A model generated the notes under the pieces. The model made no database searches. It saw nothing but the letters and a program-made list of their open reading frames with translations, and was not told where the DNA came from. From the NCBI GenBank assembly GCA_026214975.1, contig JAOBSW010000017.1, forward strand, positions 37,578 to 101,577: a stretch of DNA of 64,000 nt. The letters run 5' to 3'. Below, one piece after another: positions 52,393 to 62,580 of this stretch; the first letter of the stretch is position 1, and the number at the start of each line of letters is the position of its first letter. The translations under genes and the position numbers were made by a program. The DNA is from Gentiana macrophylla (lineage: Eukaryota; Streptophyta; Magnoliopsida; Gentianales; Gentianaceae).

Positions 52393-52706
52393 TGATGAAA
52401 TTTGTAGAATTACAAACACAAAATAAAATACGGAATTATATTTTATCAAGTAAAAGTAACAAGTTAATTACAATGTAAGCTGATCATGGGGTATTTATAA
52501 CTTCATACACCTCATGAATCAGTTAGAAGTTAGTTACAAACATTTACTACATACTATAACTGAATAACCGTTTTATAGATTACATCATACTAAATTAATT
52601 AGCAGGCTGCTGTCCTCATCCTATTAGTAGTTCAGTGGCCTGCTATCCTTATACTGTTAGCAGGGTGGCTGCACTTAGCATTCCTTTCAGCATGTATACT
52701 ATTAGA
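52393..52706 (-). repeat. 5' LTR of RE-I
   Basis: Plus-strand TGATGAAA to CTATTAGA; the final CA of the pair is changed. AGAAA follows at 52707-52711. Confidence 0.86.
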
Positions 52707-53168
52707 AGAAACATGGTATTCCTCCCCATCCCCACCTATCTACTAACTTGGTGTAGCTTATCCTTATGTTTACTTCCCCACATAATTTCCCTAAATTAAT
52801 TGAACGTTTTTATTCAGTTTAGCTACGGGTGTAATCTTCTAACCCTATCTACTTCCATTGTAAGGACAGCAGACAATCTATATGCAACTAACCGTCTTCG
52901 TTGGTTGTATTAGTTTATACGCAATAAGTTTTAGAGATGCCGGTTCAAGACCGAAAACCTCCCTAAGCAGCTATCGACTATGACTAGCACGTTTTTAGGG
53001 ATCCATCAACACTATGTCCTAATTAACACTTCAGTAATAGTCCTTCATGTTAATTTACGATATACAAATATTAGATTGGCCAGACCTATGTAATCGTTTT
53101 AATTAATCATGTCGATCAACGTAGCTGACGCTGAATCTCCAGATTATGAGGACCTAAAAGTTGTGGCA

Positions 53169-53198
53169 ATTAATCGGTAAAGACCGCCGATTAATCGG
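53169..53198. repeat. Paired ATTAATCGG motif (21-bp spacing)
   Basis: Two copies at 53169 and 53190 in the RE-H LTR, the second part of the palindrome CCGATTAATCGG. Two more pairs with the same 21-bp spacing lie at 56592/56613 and 57138/57159; a single copy at 53616. Confidence 0.7.
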
Positions 53199-53933
53199 GG
53201 GCGTCGGTTCCTATTTTGGAATCTAGATTACTGATTAATTCAAGTAAATTATGTGGATGTTAAAACACTCAGATTAACTATAACACGTAAATACAAGTAG
53301 ATCTACCATAATAAAGACATAAAGGAATGTTCAAACTTCATACCTTCGGTTATAAAGATCTAACTTGATCTACTCAAGCTAAAGATGGCGTGGAAGGAGG
53401 GAAACCAAAAAATATATCACCAAAGATCTAAAGAAAACCTTATTTCATGAAATTCTATTAATGTATATGAGAAGTTGTGGAAGCCTACATGATCCTCCTA
53501 TTGCAATCAGTATCTATGGCTTTTTATAGATGTTATAGCCAACATATGACTCAATAAAACCCTAACCGACCAAGTAGATACGGCAGACTTCGGTTTCTTG
53601 TCATCAAAGGCCTCAATTAATCGGGCTAGTTTTTCTTCCTTTTTTCTGGAAGATCTTTTCTTGGACTTTCTGCACTTGGCCCCAATGCCTTCCTTTCGGT
53701 CCAGATCCATTCCTAGCCGCTCCAAATTTTGATACATCCTGAAAAACATATAAAACAAGACCAAACAGTACCAAATCCATGTGATAATAACATAGATGCA
53801 GAATTGTAAACCTAGGAACACGCACTTAGTATTTAGCCAATATTTCCTCATAATAACGAGCCTATCTATCTCCTCTCAAACATAATTTTGGGTAAATAAA
53901 GGTTAATTTACTGGTTGTATTTAAGCGCTATCA

Positions 53934-55300
53934 AGTACCCCCACTTAGCTTTTGATCGTTCCGAGCAAAGAAAAGCGGAAAGGAAACAATGCCTCACTTA
54001 GCAAGGATAAAAATCATGCCAGCTCATATCCATTAGTAACATATTAAACAATATTCATGCCATGAACCAATGTGTGTGTGCAACGACTCTCAAACAACAG
54101 TAACACATACAGAATTGCATTTTATCGACAAGGATTTTAGGCAAAACATATATCACGCCTCATTCCATAACTTCCCCATTAATCATCACTTACCAATGCA
54201 TCAATGTGTCGTGTGAGAAATCTATTTGTGATAGTGCGTTCAAGAAAAGAATGAAATTATAGAGACCTCATAATCCTTACTTATCAATGTGCACACTCGC
54301 TCCTCTTGCATTCAGGCTCAGGAAAAAATCATGAAACCTTACTTGGGCCAGACGGACTTGGGGACAGAGTATCACTCTTAGGTCCTCGTTTGTTTATTTT
54401 TTATGCGAGGGTCGTGCCCTTGTTGCTACGAGTTCGCTTCCCTCACAGCCTGTATTATATATATTTTTCTCTTTTTTTCTTTTTCTTTTTTTTTTGGGTA
54501 GATTTCTCACTCTTTTTTTGCTCTCACTCGCAAGTTCGTTTTGTCCTGGCTTACTTTGTGCGGAATTCAGGTTGCTACCATCATCCTACAACAATTTGTT
54601 AAAGTATATCCACCGAAAAATATTGACTCCCGGTCTAGGATAACTCTTCATCTCATCTAAATACTTCTCACTCAGATGCATGCTCTAAAATTGAATGCAA
54701 ATGGCGAAATAACAATTAATAAGTCACTACTTCATGCACATAACACATGCTCATTCTTCCATACTAAATTGAATAATGCGTCATCTATACTGCACACTGA
54801 AGAATTGAGTCATACGTGCTTAAAAAGGTGGTTCATAAACAAAACATATGGTTAATACGTCACTACTTCTGAAGTGGACATAACTCTCACCTATGCCTTG
54901 TGGAGCAATGATGTAATTAGTGAGCTCAACTCTTTTTTTACTTAAAACGAATCAAATTCTATGCGGTGAAAAGTGCATCAAAGAGAATCAAGATAATCAA
55001 GATAATCAAGCATATAATGTTAAAAGAAAGAAGCTACGTGACTCTCCTACCCCTCACTTAATCGAAACATTGTCCCTATTGAGGAGATGAAAATAGAAAA
55101 CGGAAAGGAACTTAGCTTCGTTAAGGGCGGAGCAAGGAAAAATAAATGGATCTCTAATAATTGCAACGATCGTCATAGAAGAAGTCATCGAAAAATCTGT
55201 ACTAAATAACTCAAACAATCCAAGAGAAGAAACTCGGGTGACATTAAGCGTATAATAATAATGCGGGAGTAATAGAGAAATATGATAACTCCAAAACAAT
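53934..55300 (-). other. RE-H spacer between accessory ORF and 3' LTR
   Basis: No gene supported. Immediately right of the LTR the minus strand has AAGTGGGGGTAC, the probable polypurine tract (53934-53945). The rest is noncoding with T-rich runs near 54465-54500; the open frame at 54306-54602 is mostly these runs. Confidence 0.5.
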
Positions 55301-56541
55301 TTAAGCCACCAAAATCATTATATTATTAATAAAAGTCTGACACCATACAAGACGGGATAATAAAATAAATAAAAAGAAAAATAAAAATACTACAATGGAA
55401 AATAAAAACAAGAAACAAGAAATAAAGTAGTCCTCATCAAAATATTCCTCCCAGCCCTCAGGTAAATCGCCCCGAGGTTCGTAACCAGGAGGTGGTCTAG
55501 AACTGGAGGCATCTGCTGCAGAAGAGGATGCTCCGTGACATGGGACAGTTCTTGGAGGTGTGGTTGAAGAAGGAATGCCTACGAAGTCCATCATACGATC
55601 CATCTTACGATGTAAACCCGCAATCTCTCTCACATTCTCCTCTATCAGAGCTCTCTGAGATTGAGTCCCCCGTGAACCGGAGTGCACTCTCTTTTAGCTC
55701 TCTAACCCACTCGTCTAGGTTCTCGTGAAACCACCTGCAAGCTTGTCTTAGGCAAGATCATCCAAATTGTCACTGACTAGAACCGGAACCTCTTTCTCCA
55801 CAGCTAACATATCTATCATCGGGTCATAAGGCAGCAGCTCACGCTCGGACTCAACAGCAATATCCTGAATACGATTGTTCATCATGATGCTGATGTTAAC
55901 TGGAGATTCGTGCTCCAGATCAAACATCAAGTCTGTCCGCCTTGGTGTAACAGTGGCAGTATGCTTGGTCGGCAGAAGGCGGGAACATACTAATCTATTC
56001 AGCATCTTCCTATAACAAGATAGGTCATTCTCCAGGAAAATGGTTATGACTCCCCTCGGATTTCACTTCCATATCACCCGAAAGTAGTCAGCAATCATCT
56101 GCATCCTCTTTAGATCATTAACACTAGAGGATGATGCATACTCTCCGGGCCCACAGGTGGGTTGCGCACCCCATAATATTCATTGATCCGTTCGATGGTG
56201 AAATAAACTTTCACCCCTCAGACCATAGAAAATGTAGCTCCTGGGTTGTGGGCTAAATGGGCATAAGACTCTTGCACCACCATAGCATTGATCCGGCTTG
56301 GTGCCTCCGTCATATCAAGAATGTCATGATTCTTCATGGCTCTAGGCAAGTTAGTGCCACAATCCTCCAAGTTGATGCCACGCTCACAAGCAACAGGACG
56401 GCCATTCCAATGACCTCGGAATGACTCGTAGATCTTCAATGAATCAAATTTCTCAACCCTGTCTATCAAGGGGTTGGCATAACCATAGACAACCTGATGA
56501 CCGCTCAGACGATGAACAGTTCTGCTACGTTTTGGACCCAT
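55301..56541 (-). pseudogene. Accessory ORF of RE-H, plant-transposon-protein type (Transposase_32-like)
   Basis: Function unknown; such ORFs accompany plant Tat-type gypsy elements. ATG at 56541 (MGPKRSRTVHRLSGH). The reading gives FDSLKIYESFRGHWNGRPVA, then AMVVQESYAHLAHNPGATFSMV, a stop at 56218, GVKVYFTIERINEYYGV, and by frameshift SRLLPTKHTATVTPRRTDLMF, NISIMMNNRIQDIA and a C-terminal Ser/Pro/Gly-rich piece (IAGLHRKMDRMMDFV, YEPRGDLPEGWEEYFDEDYF). The INEYYGV and LLPTKHTATVTPRR stretches are the family hallmarks as I know them. Several frameshifts. The Phe/Leu-rich tail after DEDYF comes from a T-rich tract. Confidence 0.6.
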
Positions 56542-56591
56542 GAATGCTGATAATAGAGATTGTTGGCTTTCTGGAACAAAAATGACCCTTG

Positions 56592-56621
56592 ATTAATCGG
56601 AAGGTACTCCCGATTAATCGG
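56592..56621. repeat. Paired ATTAATCGG motif (21-bp spacing)
   Basis: Copies at 56592 and 56613, the second in CCGATTAATCGG. Confidence 0.7.
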
Positions 56622-56871
56622 ACCAAATTTTTCTGATTCTTTTCTGAAACAGAGCTGCTAATGATGGCAGAAGATGAATGGCAGCAATAACAACATTACA
56701 GCAGCACAACAGCAGAAAATAGAAAATGGTTTTTAGTTGTTTGAGATGGTGATAATGGAAAGGAAAAGGTTAATAGTAGTGGTGGTAATGATGGTGATAG
56801 GTGCCGAGATTTATGAAAAAGAAAAGAATGGGAGAAATTTGTGATGAAGATGAAGAAGGATGATGATGAAT

Positions 56872-56884
56872 GGGTGTTTAAATA
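56872..56884 (-). promoter_or_regulatory. TATA-like box upstream of the RE-H accessory ORF
   Basis: Minus strand TATTTAAACACCC followed by about 300 bp of pyrimidine-rich leader (CTTCTTC/CACC runs) up to the ATG at 56541. The ATTAATCGG pairs lie on both sides. A separate promoter is only inferred. Confidence 0.3.
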
Positions 56885-57137
56885 GAAAAATTGAAGGAGA
56901 TGGAAGGGTTTAGTGGGATAGTAGGTTAGAGGAGTAATGGTTGTGAGGGGATTGAGGTGAGATTGATGGGATTGAGGAAGTGGAGTAATGGTGGAGTGCG
57001 GGAAAGAAGGAAATGATAGAAAAGAGGGAACAATGAGCGGTTTCTCTAAGGCTGACCGATGCAAAGCGTGTCCTTCACATGTCATCGAAGGGTCTGATCT
57101 TAAATCTGACACGCAGAAACCGATAAAACTTAGCTCA

Positions 57138-57167
57138 ATTAATCGGGTGGAATGCCCAATTAATCGG
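57138..57167. repeat. Paired ATTAATCGG motif (21-bp spacing)
   Basis: Copies at 57138 and 57159, both AATTAATCGGG. Confidence 0.7.
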
Positions 57168-57172
57168 GGCCA

Positions 57173-58022
57173 ACTTTTTTCCAGATTTTCTTATTTCCTG
57201 TTCTGCACACATTTCATTAACTTTCTACCCAATCCCTGACCTCTAATCACTAGTCCTTACTCTTTATTTTGTTATTTACATCTCCACCCTAACCTACTTC
57301 ACTAGAATCCATTACGAGTAAAAAAAAAACCTTCCCAACAGCCATCGGTTTCAAGCGTAAGGGTGTGGTAGGATGAAAAAAAGCTCGTCATTTCACCTGG
57401 TTACTTTTATTGACTCATTTCGTAAATAAGGGTTCAAGAGGGAGTTATGAGTTTATAGTCACCATATCGACTGTCTTCGGATCCTCATTCAATCAGGGGT
57501 CGGGGTGTTAACTCACCAAACTTGCACTCTCGAGGTCTTAACCGTCATGCACTTCCCTTCTTGATCAATATGTGCTCCTCATTTGCTTTTTAGGCCGAGA
57601 AAGAGACATTCTTTCTTATCATCTAGGAGTGTTGTCTCTCGGTTTTTCTCAAAAACTTCCCCTAGAGGTTGTAGTCGGTTTTGCTCGCATCTTTTGAGTA
57701 TTGCACCGTAAAACACCATAAAAATGTTTTTTCCTTCATATTTCCTTTTTTTACAATCACCAATACATCCCTCAACTTCCTTCTTAATCCCTCTAATTTT
57801 CTGAAGCAATAATTCATCGGTCAAGCAATTATTCATCATCATTCTCCAAGAAATCCAAGTACTAGAAGAATAATTCTATTTTGTGGAAGGAAATTCTACA
57901 GAGATCAACCCTAATTTGCAAGGTAAGGACTCAATGCATCAAATTTTTTTTGTCTTTTTACTTGTTAATGTGAATTCAAGGTGATTAAATGTTATGTAAT
58001 TACTGCATATTCGTAGTGATAC
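57173..58022. other. Undefined spacer
   Basis: No supported gene. An 87-codon minus-strand frame at 57579-57842 has ordinary composition but matches nothing I recognise and has no relative in the window. Confidence 0.35.
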
Positions 58023-58737
58023 TGTCATACCCCGAAAATTTATGAAAGGTAAAAGAGTAAAACAAAATTAATTTTATATTTTCCTATTTTATTTTATTTT
58101 TAACCTAAAAGATTATTTAAAAAAAGAAATTAAAAGGATTTTGATTAATGATTAATTAATTGGGTTTAAAAAGAGATTATTCCCCTAAATCCCCAGTATT
58201 TCTATCACGTATAATTTTCTGGAAATTTGGGGAGGAGGTCAACGGCTAACAGAGGGAAAAAAAAGGGGAATGAAATCTTGACTCGTGAGGTTTAACGGTT
58301 GATTTTCGGTGCAGACCATAGTAGAAGAAATTGATCACCGTGATGAGGCGGTCGTTTCGATACTAGCCGTTCATTTTTTCGGTAAGATTTCCCCTTTATC
58401 CCTAATCTAGATGTCTTGTGTTCTTGAGTGATAAACCTGCGTTTTGGTGATTAGAGGATTATCTAATCGTAGCTTGTCGTTTAATTATCGTAGGATGTTC
58501 GTAGAGGTGTTGGTTCGGGAATTCAAGACTTTGCTTTCAAGTTTTTTCTTTCGAAATATAAAAGGTAAGGGTGTGTTCAACGGATTTAAAAATGTTATTG
58601 GTGTGTTATTTTCTCTTTCCCTTTTTATTTTTGGTTGTTTTATATGTTCGTTTTTTTTCTTGTGGTTAACGTTGCAGTACTCTGTTAAGTAGTACTCGTC
58701 TGATCTGCTGTGAATAGAAAGTAGGAGACCTTATATA
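58023..58737 (+). repeat. RE-K: chromovirus-like (Tekay/Del type) gypsy LTR fragment
   Basis: Starts TGTCATACCCCGAAAATTT, the usual opening of Del/Tekay LTRs, followed by AT-rich DNA and a more GC-rich block (GGTGCAGACCATAG, GAGGCGGTCG). It ends where RE-L begins; no continuation is recognised beyond RE-L, so it is a fragment. Confidence 0.45.
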
Positions 58738-59198
58738 TGTTAGGAAATCTACACGGGAACGCAACGGAATTCAAAATTTTATTTCCATTAACCAGGATCG
58801 ACTTCGTTGAAGAAACAAACATAATAAGTTAGTAGACGGTGGTTACCTTGCTTGATCTAAAAGATCGACGCTCTGACCGTCTAAGGAGAGTAGTGTTGCA
58901 CGGAGCCGCCCAAGCGTTCGGCCTCTACCGCTAGTCCACACGAACAGCCTGCCAGAATCCCATCATGGATTGCTACATGAAAAACTCGGTTGCTAGACTG
59001 GCCTTTTTCTCTCTCTCAAATCTCTCTCTAAGAAACTCTCTATTTTTCACAAGAACTATTAGTCTCTTGGAATTGTGATGTACAAAATAGCTAGTCAACC
59101 CATTGCTTTTATAGGGTGTGTGGCGCCATCTATTAATCACAATCTAATTGGGAGAAACTTCCTAGTATATTGAGGAGAAAGAAAATATTTTCCTAATA
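58738..59198 (-). mobile_element. RE-L: copia-type solo LTR, minus orientation
   Basis: Plus-strand ends TGTTAGG and CCTAATA form a near-perfect inverted pair. The flanks ATATA (58733-58737) and AAATA (59199-59203) are a possible target duplication with one change. On the minus strand CCTATAAAAGCAATGG (about 59116-59101) is a TATA box. The opening GGAAATCTACACGGGAACGC is typical of copia LTR ends in plants. No internal region. Confidence 0.55.
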
Positions 59199-59608
59199 AA
59201 ATAAGGAAAATATATTTGATTGATTTATCTCATTAATATTCAATACTAGTAGGAAAACCCGTGCAATGCACGGGACACCGTAAATTTTGTAAATGATTAT
59301 TTAATTTCACTAAAATATATGTTAGCTGATCGTAAGTTTTATATTCATTTTCTCCCTTTAAAAATCTACAGAATAATTCACAATAAAGCCCTACAATTAT
59401 TAAGCAAATATTTATGAGAAAGGCTTCCTAGAAAATCTTAGTAACAAAACTTCTCTGAATAAAAAGTTGATTAAAAAAATGAAACCTTTCTAACCAACGT
59501 GATAATCAATGTTTGGTCACCAAGACATTACTCCAAATATAGGAAAACAATATAAAGAAGAAAAGAAGGAAAAATATCTAAAGGGCACCCCTATTCCGCA
59601 AGCTAGGG

Positions 59609-59684
59609 TTACAAAGCCTTAAGAACCGATAATTGAATCAAGATCTTGCATTGTTCACCAAGTCTTGAGTCCACCAGCATTCCG
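59609..59684 (-). pseudogene. Exon-like fragment in Helitron 1 (terminal exon, short)
   Basis: Minus strand: TTTCTGTAG acceptor, then a frame GMLVDSRLGEQCKILIQLSV, then LKAL and TAA. Only 24 codons; the family is not recognised. It may be chance, but the acceptor, open frame and stop combine as in a captured last exon. Confidence 0.25.
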
Positions 59685-59689
59685 CTACA

Positions 59690-60261
59690 GAAAGAGGCAA
59701 AATTCCAATGAGCTAGAAGGGCATACACTGTCTAATTATGGCCTTGACATTTGTACAAAATCTTTTAAAAGAACACTTTTCTAGTCAATTCAATATCTTC
59801 TATTCTTTTTTAGCACAATAGAAAACTGTGCCCCGGTGGAATATCACCAAGCAGAGTGCTTAGAAAGCATATATTCCAGTTAAATGTCAAAAGCATCCCT
59901 GCAATGAATTGAAAAATTAATTGATACAATATCCTTTAATAATTAAAAATGAAAAGAACAAAGAAAAAAGAATTGGGAATGAAGAGATTACTCGCGCTGG
60001 TGGCTTTACAAAAGCATGAGCATGCCGGAATCACAAATGATCCATCTACGATTTTTAAAATTGCAGAATGGTAAAGTAAATCGTATCAACAATCGCAGAA
60101 AGAAAAAATGAGCAAAAATAAGATCATACGACTCATGATAATTATAATGAGTTAAAAATATACATAAAAAGGTAGAAAACAACCATAGCAGATGATGGAA
60201 GAAATCTTTTCATGAATAACAAAATTGAAATTATAAATACCATATCGAGATTTACCATATT
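59690..60261. other. Helitron 1 interior without recognisable content
   Basis: AT-rich DNA with short A-rich runs; no gene. Confidence 0.35.
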
Positions 60262-60414
60262 CTAAACACCGCCCAACATGTACAAACCATTAGCAACTCC
60301 ATCAATACCCAACCCAGCAAGAACTTCATACTTCAGGAACCCTGTAGTTGCTCCACGACCAGGCACCGTGGGAGCCTTCATGTTCTCAAAATGAATGATG
60401 TTTCTGACAGCAAG
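60262..60414 (-). pseudogene. Exon-like fragment in Helitron 1 (50 codons)
   Basis: Minus strand: acceptor TTTGTTTAG, then an uninterrupted frame LAVRNIIHFENMKAPTVPGR, then GATTGFLKYEVLAGLGIDGV and ANGLYMLGGV, then TAG at 60264-60262. The composition (Gly/Ala/Leu, ordered hydrophobic pattern) and codon use look like real protein rather than chance in this AT-rich area. I do not recognise the family. It fits a host exon captured by a Helitron, or a remnant of a resident gene. Confidence 0.45.
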
Positions 60415-61332
60415 CTAAACAAATGGAAACCAAAATAAACACTTTCAAACTACTTCACAAACATCAGGTAATCAAAAGGTGGAACATAGAAGTTTTAATT
60501 GGGGGAGGGGGGGTCATGAAAGTTTATTTGGAGAGATTATTAGAGTATAAAGGAGGAAAGTGCAAGTTCCGGAAAATGATATTTGTGTCAACTTTCCTAA
60601 GAGTGCCGCTGCCAAAACCATGCATACAACACCACTAAAATGAGGTGACTGAGTCTATTTTCACCCCCATTCTGGGCGAGGTAGCAATTACACATCCAAG
60701 ATACTTGAAGAATGACAATAGCCACTGGGCTTATCTTCAGCATTAATGACAAATCATTAACTTATGGGTGTTTTCTATGTCTTATTTAACATAGCTGCTA
60801 AACCTTTTTTCAAGCTTCAGTTCTCTTCCCATAAAAGGGATGCAAAAAATTACCTTTAATTGTCATAAAATTCCAAAAATTAAAATGCATGCAGAACGCC
60901 CCGTCATACTAAATTTTGATTGTTGTTGTAAACCATATCTCCATTGATACTCTGCAAGGTGAATGAATACTAACAAAAAAAATGGTTTCATGTAGAAATA
61001 GAGAGAGATAAATGGGAAACACAAAGCAATGGCATACTACTGAACATTATTTTTTCTTCAGAAAATGAAATGGAGAACATTTCTTTACATATCACCACCA
61101 TTTGATCCTATGAAGCCAACTTGCAAAAAAACATATCATTCAGAAACTCCGGAGCGGTGGCAGAACTCGAATAGATACACAGAATATGAAGTCCTGCAAA
61201 GTCCCATGCTCTAAATGATGCATGAAAAGTGAAGTGAAGAGCACAAAATATTTACTAGTATATAATCAAAGTTCATTAATACATCATCATAAACAATCAG
61301 AGCAGCATTGTGATTACACTTTTTGTTATTAC
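60415..61332. other. Spacer, Helitron 1
   Basis: No supported gene; the plus frame at 60423-60638 overlaps the intron side of the exon fragment and contains a G-run (GGGGGAGGGGGGG near 60501). Confidence 0.35.
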
Positions 61333-61346
61333 TAGTATGAGAACCC
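61333..61346 (-). mobile_element. Degenerate Helitron-like 3' terminus
   Basis: Minus strand GGGTTCTCATACTAG then T; same end as the two full termini but the hairpin is weak (CCACGGG only). It lies about 50 bp from the next terminus. Confidence 0.3.
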
Positions 61347-61558
61347 GTGGTGGAAACAACTCAACTTTCGTGTATATATAAATTACTAGTAGGAAAACCC
61401 GTGCAATGCACGGATGGATGTTAGCATGATTGTTGTTGTTGATGATTAGCATGATTGATGTTGTCGTGGGGTACTAAAAATCGTAGTCAAGCAATACACA
61501 TTTATGTACTGTTGATATGTAATCTTTAAGTTGCCAAATACTGAATATACATGATTCA

Positions 61559-61780
61559 TATATGTGTATGTAGAAATTTGTAGATACTGTAGTAATTTAT
61601 GAGCTATGTAAGTGAAACCAAAATAACAAAAAAAATGGCATGAAAGAAATATTTACAATGATATATGTGTTTGTAGAAATTTGTAGATATTGTAGTAATT
61701 TAAGAGCTATGTAAGTGAATCAAAAAAAACCAAAAAAAAAAAAAAAAAGATGGCATGAATGAAATATTTACAATGAAATA
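61559..61780. repeat. Direct tandem repeat, unit about 100 bp
   Basis: ATATGTGT.TGTAGAAATTTG, then TAGAT.CTGTAGTAATTTA, GAGCTATGTAAGTGAA and ATGGCATGAA.GAAATATTTA occur twice in a row (from about 61559 and about 61662). The second copy has a longer A run (about 61734-61748). Confidence 0.75.
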
Positions 61781-61991
61781 TAAAAGTGTAGATATCTGTC
61801 ATATTAATGAGAATGAAAAGTAGCATATATAGGTTAATGAAAAGCGAACGTGAAATTACACAACAACCATCCCAATAAAGTTTACTTAACACCTGGAATA
61901 AAAAAGTAAAAGAAAATATGTGAGCATGTGAAAGAAAAATGAGAAAAAAAAAATTCAAAAATCTATATATAAAGGAGATTAAACGTCTTAC

Positions 61992-62389
61992 ATGAGGTGA
62001 TGTTTTGTTTACGTTTACGTTTGAAAGCCTGAGTGCATGCATCAAACCAATTTACTTTCAAAACATAAGCAACTTTTAGTGGTGTTGTAAACTGTGGCAT
62101 TGAAGGAGCGTGTATAATGATTGTGTAGCGTGATCCTTCGCAACGTTTCAAATGATCCTCGAAAGTGCGATGGCCATCTCCCTGTAATTGTGTAAAATTT
62201 AATAATATGAAAGTCCAACAATGATTATTGAAAATAGTTGTTGAAATATAAAGTGGAGAGAAAAGTACCAATGTCAACATATTCTATAAAGACTGAGCAG
62301 GGGAACGAAGCACATAGTCAGCACTTCCGTCAAGCAAGTGAAGGGTTGTGGTTTCGGATTGGTGCATAATATCAACACGAACAGAGTAG
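61992..62389 (-). pseudogene. RPA70-like (replication protein A large subunit, DBD-C type) fragment in two exons
   Basis: Exon 1 (62389-62269) follows the acceptor TTTTTTTAG and reads YSVRVDIMHQSETTTLHLLD, GSADYVLRSPAQSL, a TAG stop, then NMLTL. An intron of 87 bp (62268-62182, GTACTT..TTACAG) joins in phase to exon 2 (62181-61992): GDGHRTFEDHLKRCEGSRYT, IIIHAPSMPQFTTPLKVAYV, ending before a GTAAGA donor. The pattern Y-x-V-x-V, LLDGSAD, then a loop and GSRYTIII..PLKVAYVL is that of the C-terminal OB fold of RPA70, which binds single-stranded DNA. Plant Helitrons often carry such genes. One nonsense codon; zinc-ribbon cysteines are not all visible. Confidence 0.5.
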
Positions 62390-62580
62390 CTAAAAAAAGT
62401 GAACACGTTAGGAGAGAACAATGAATGTGAGATGGTGTGGAGTATAATAATGTGTATGCACATGAAGAATCAATAAATCATGAAGAATCAATCACCTTTA
62501 ATGTATGGTGCTAATAATTGTTATAATTGTTAAATGGAGTATAATATATTACTGCAAATGTATATATTGACAATATCTCA

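Larger units (their letters stand above)
48100..52706 (-). mobile_element. RE-I: internally deleted Ty1/copia element, minus strand
   Basis: Bounded by AGAAA duplications. LTRs of about 312 bp. On the minus strand the 5' LTR is followed by TGGTAT, the start of a primer site, and then at once by late integrase sequence, so gag, protease and most of integrase are gone. RT and RNase H follow. RE-J interrupts it between integrase and RT. Confidence 0.88.
47930..53933 (-). repeat. RE-H: 3' LTR of a Tat-like gypsy element, split by RE-I
   Basis: On the minus strand it starts TGATAGCGC (53933) directly after a GGGGGTAC polypurine tract and ends GACATCA at 47930, giving TGAT/ATCA ends. RE-I plus its target duplication interrupts it at 48100-52711; without that it is about 1.39 kb. 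A TATA box (minus TATAAAAAGCC, 53528-53518) is present. The TGTGGGATCGACC block near 48015 is typical of plant gypsy LTR ends. The last bases before 47930 are TAAAC, a possible target-duplication half. Confidence 0.72.
59246..61385 (-). mobile_element. Helitron-like element 1 (3' end at 59246; extent uncertain)
   Basis: On the minus strand the sequence ends with the 8-bp-stem hairpin CCCGTGCATTGCACGGG (59274-59258), then TTTTCCTACTAG and T, the hairpin plus CTAG end of Helitrons inserted 5' of T. The TC-start 5' end was not located; I close the entry where the next terminus begins. Two exon-like fragments lie inside in the same orientation. Confidence 0.6.

Noticed and set aside
54306..54602. 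Small plus-strand ORF with a hydrophobic run
   Set aside because: The run is a translated T tract in noncoding gypsy DNA.
55301..55400. Hydrophobic Phe/Leu-rich tail of the RE-H accessory ORF as a membrane anchor
   Set aside because: It is coded by a T-rich low-complexity tract after DEDYF, probably beyond the original stop.
57579..57842. Minus-strand 87-codon frame as a gene
   Set aside because: No recognised motif, promoter or relative in the window; length is compatible with chance.
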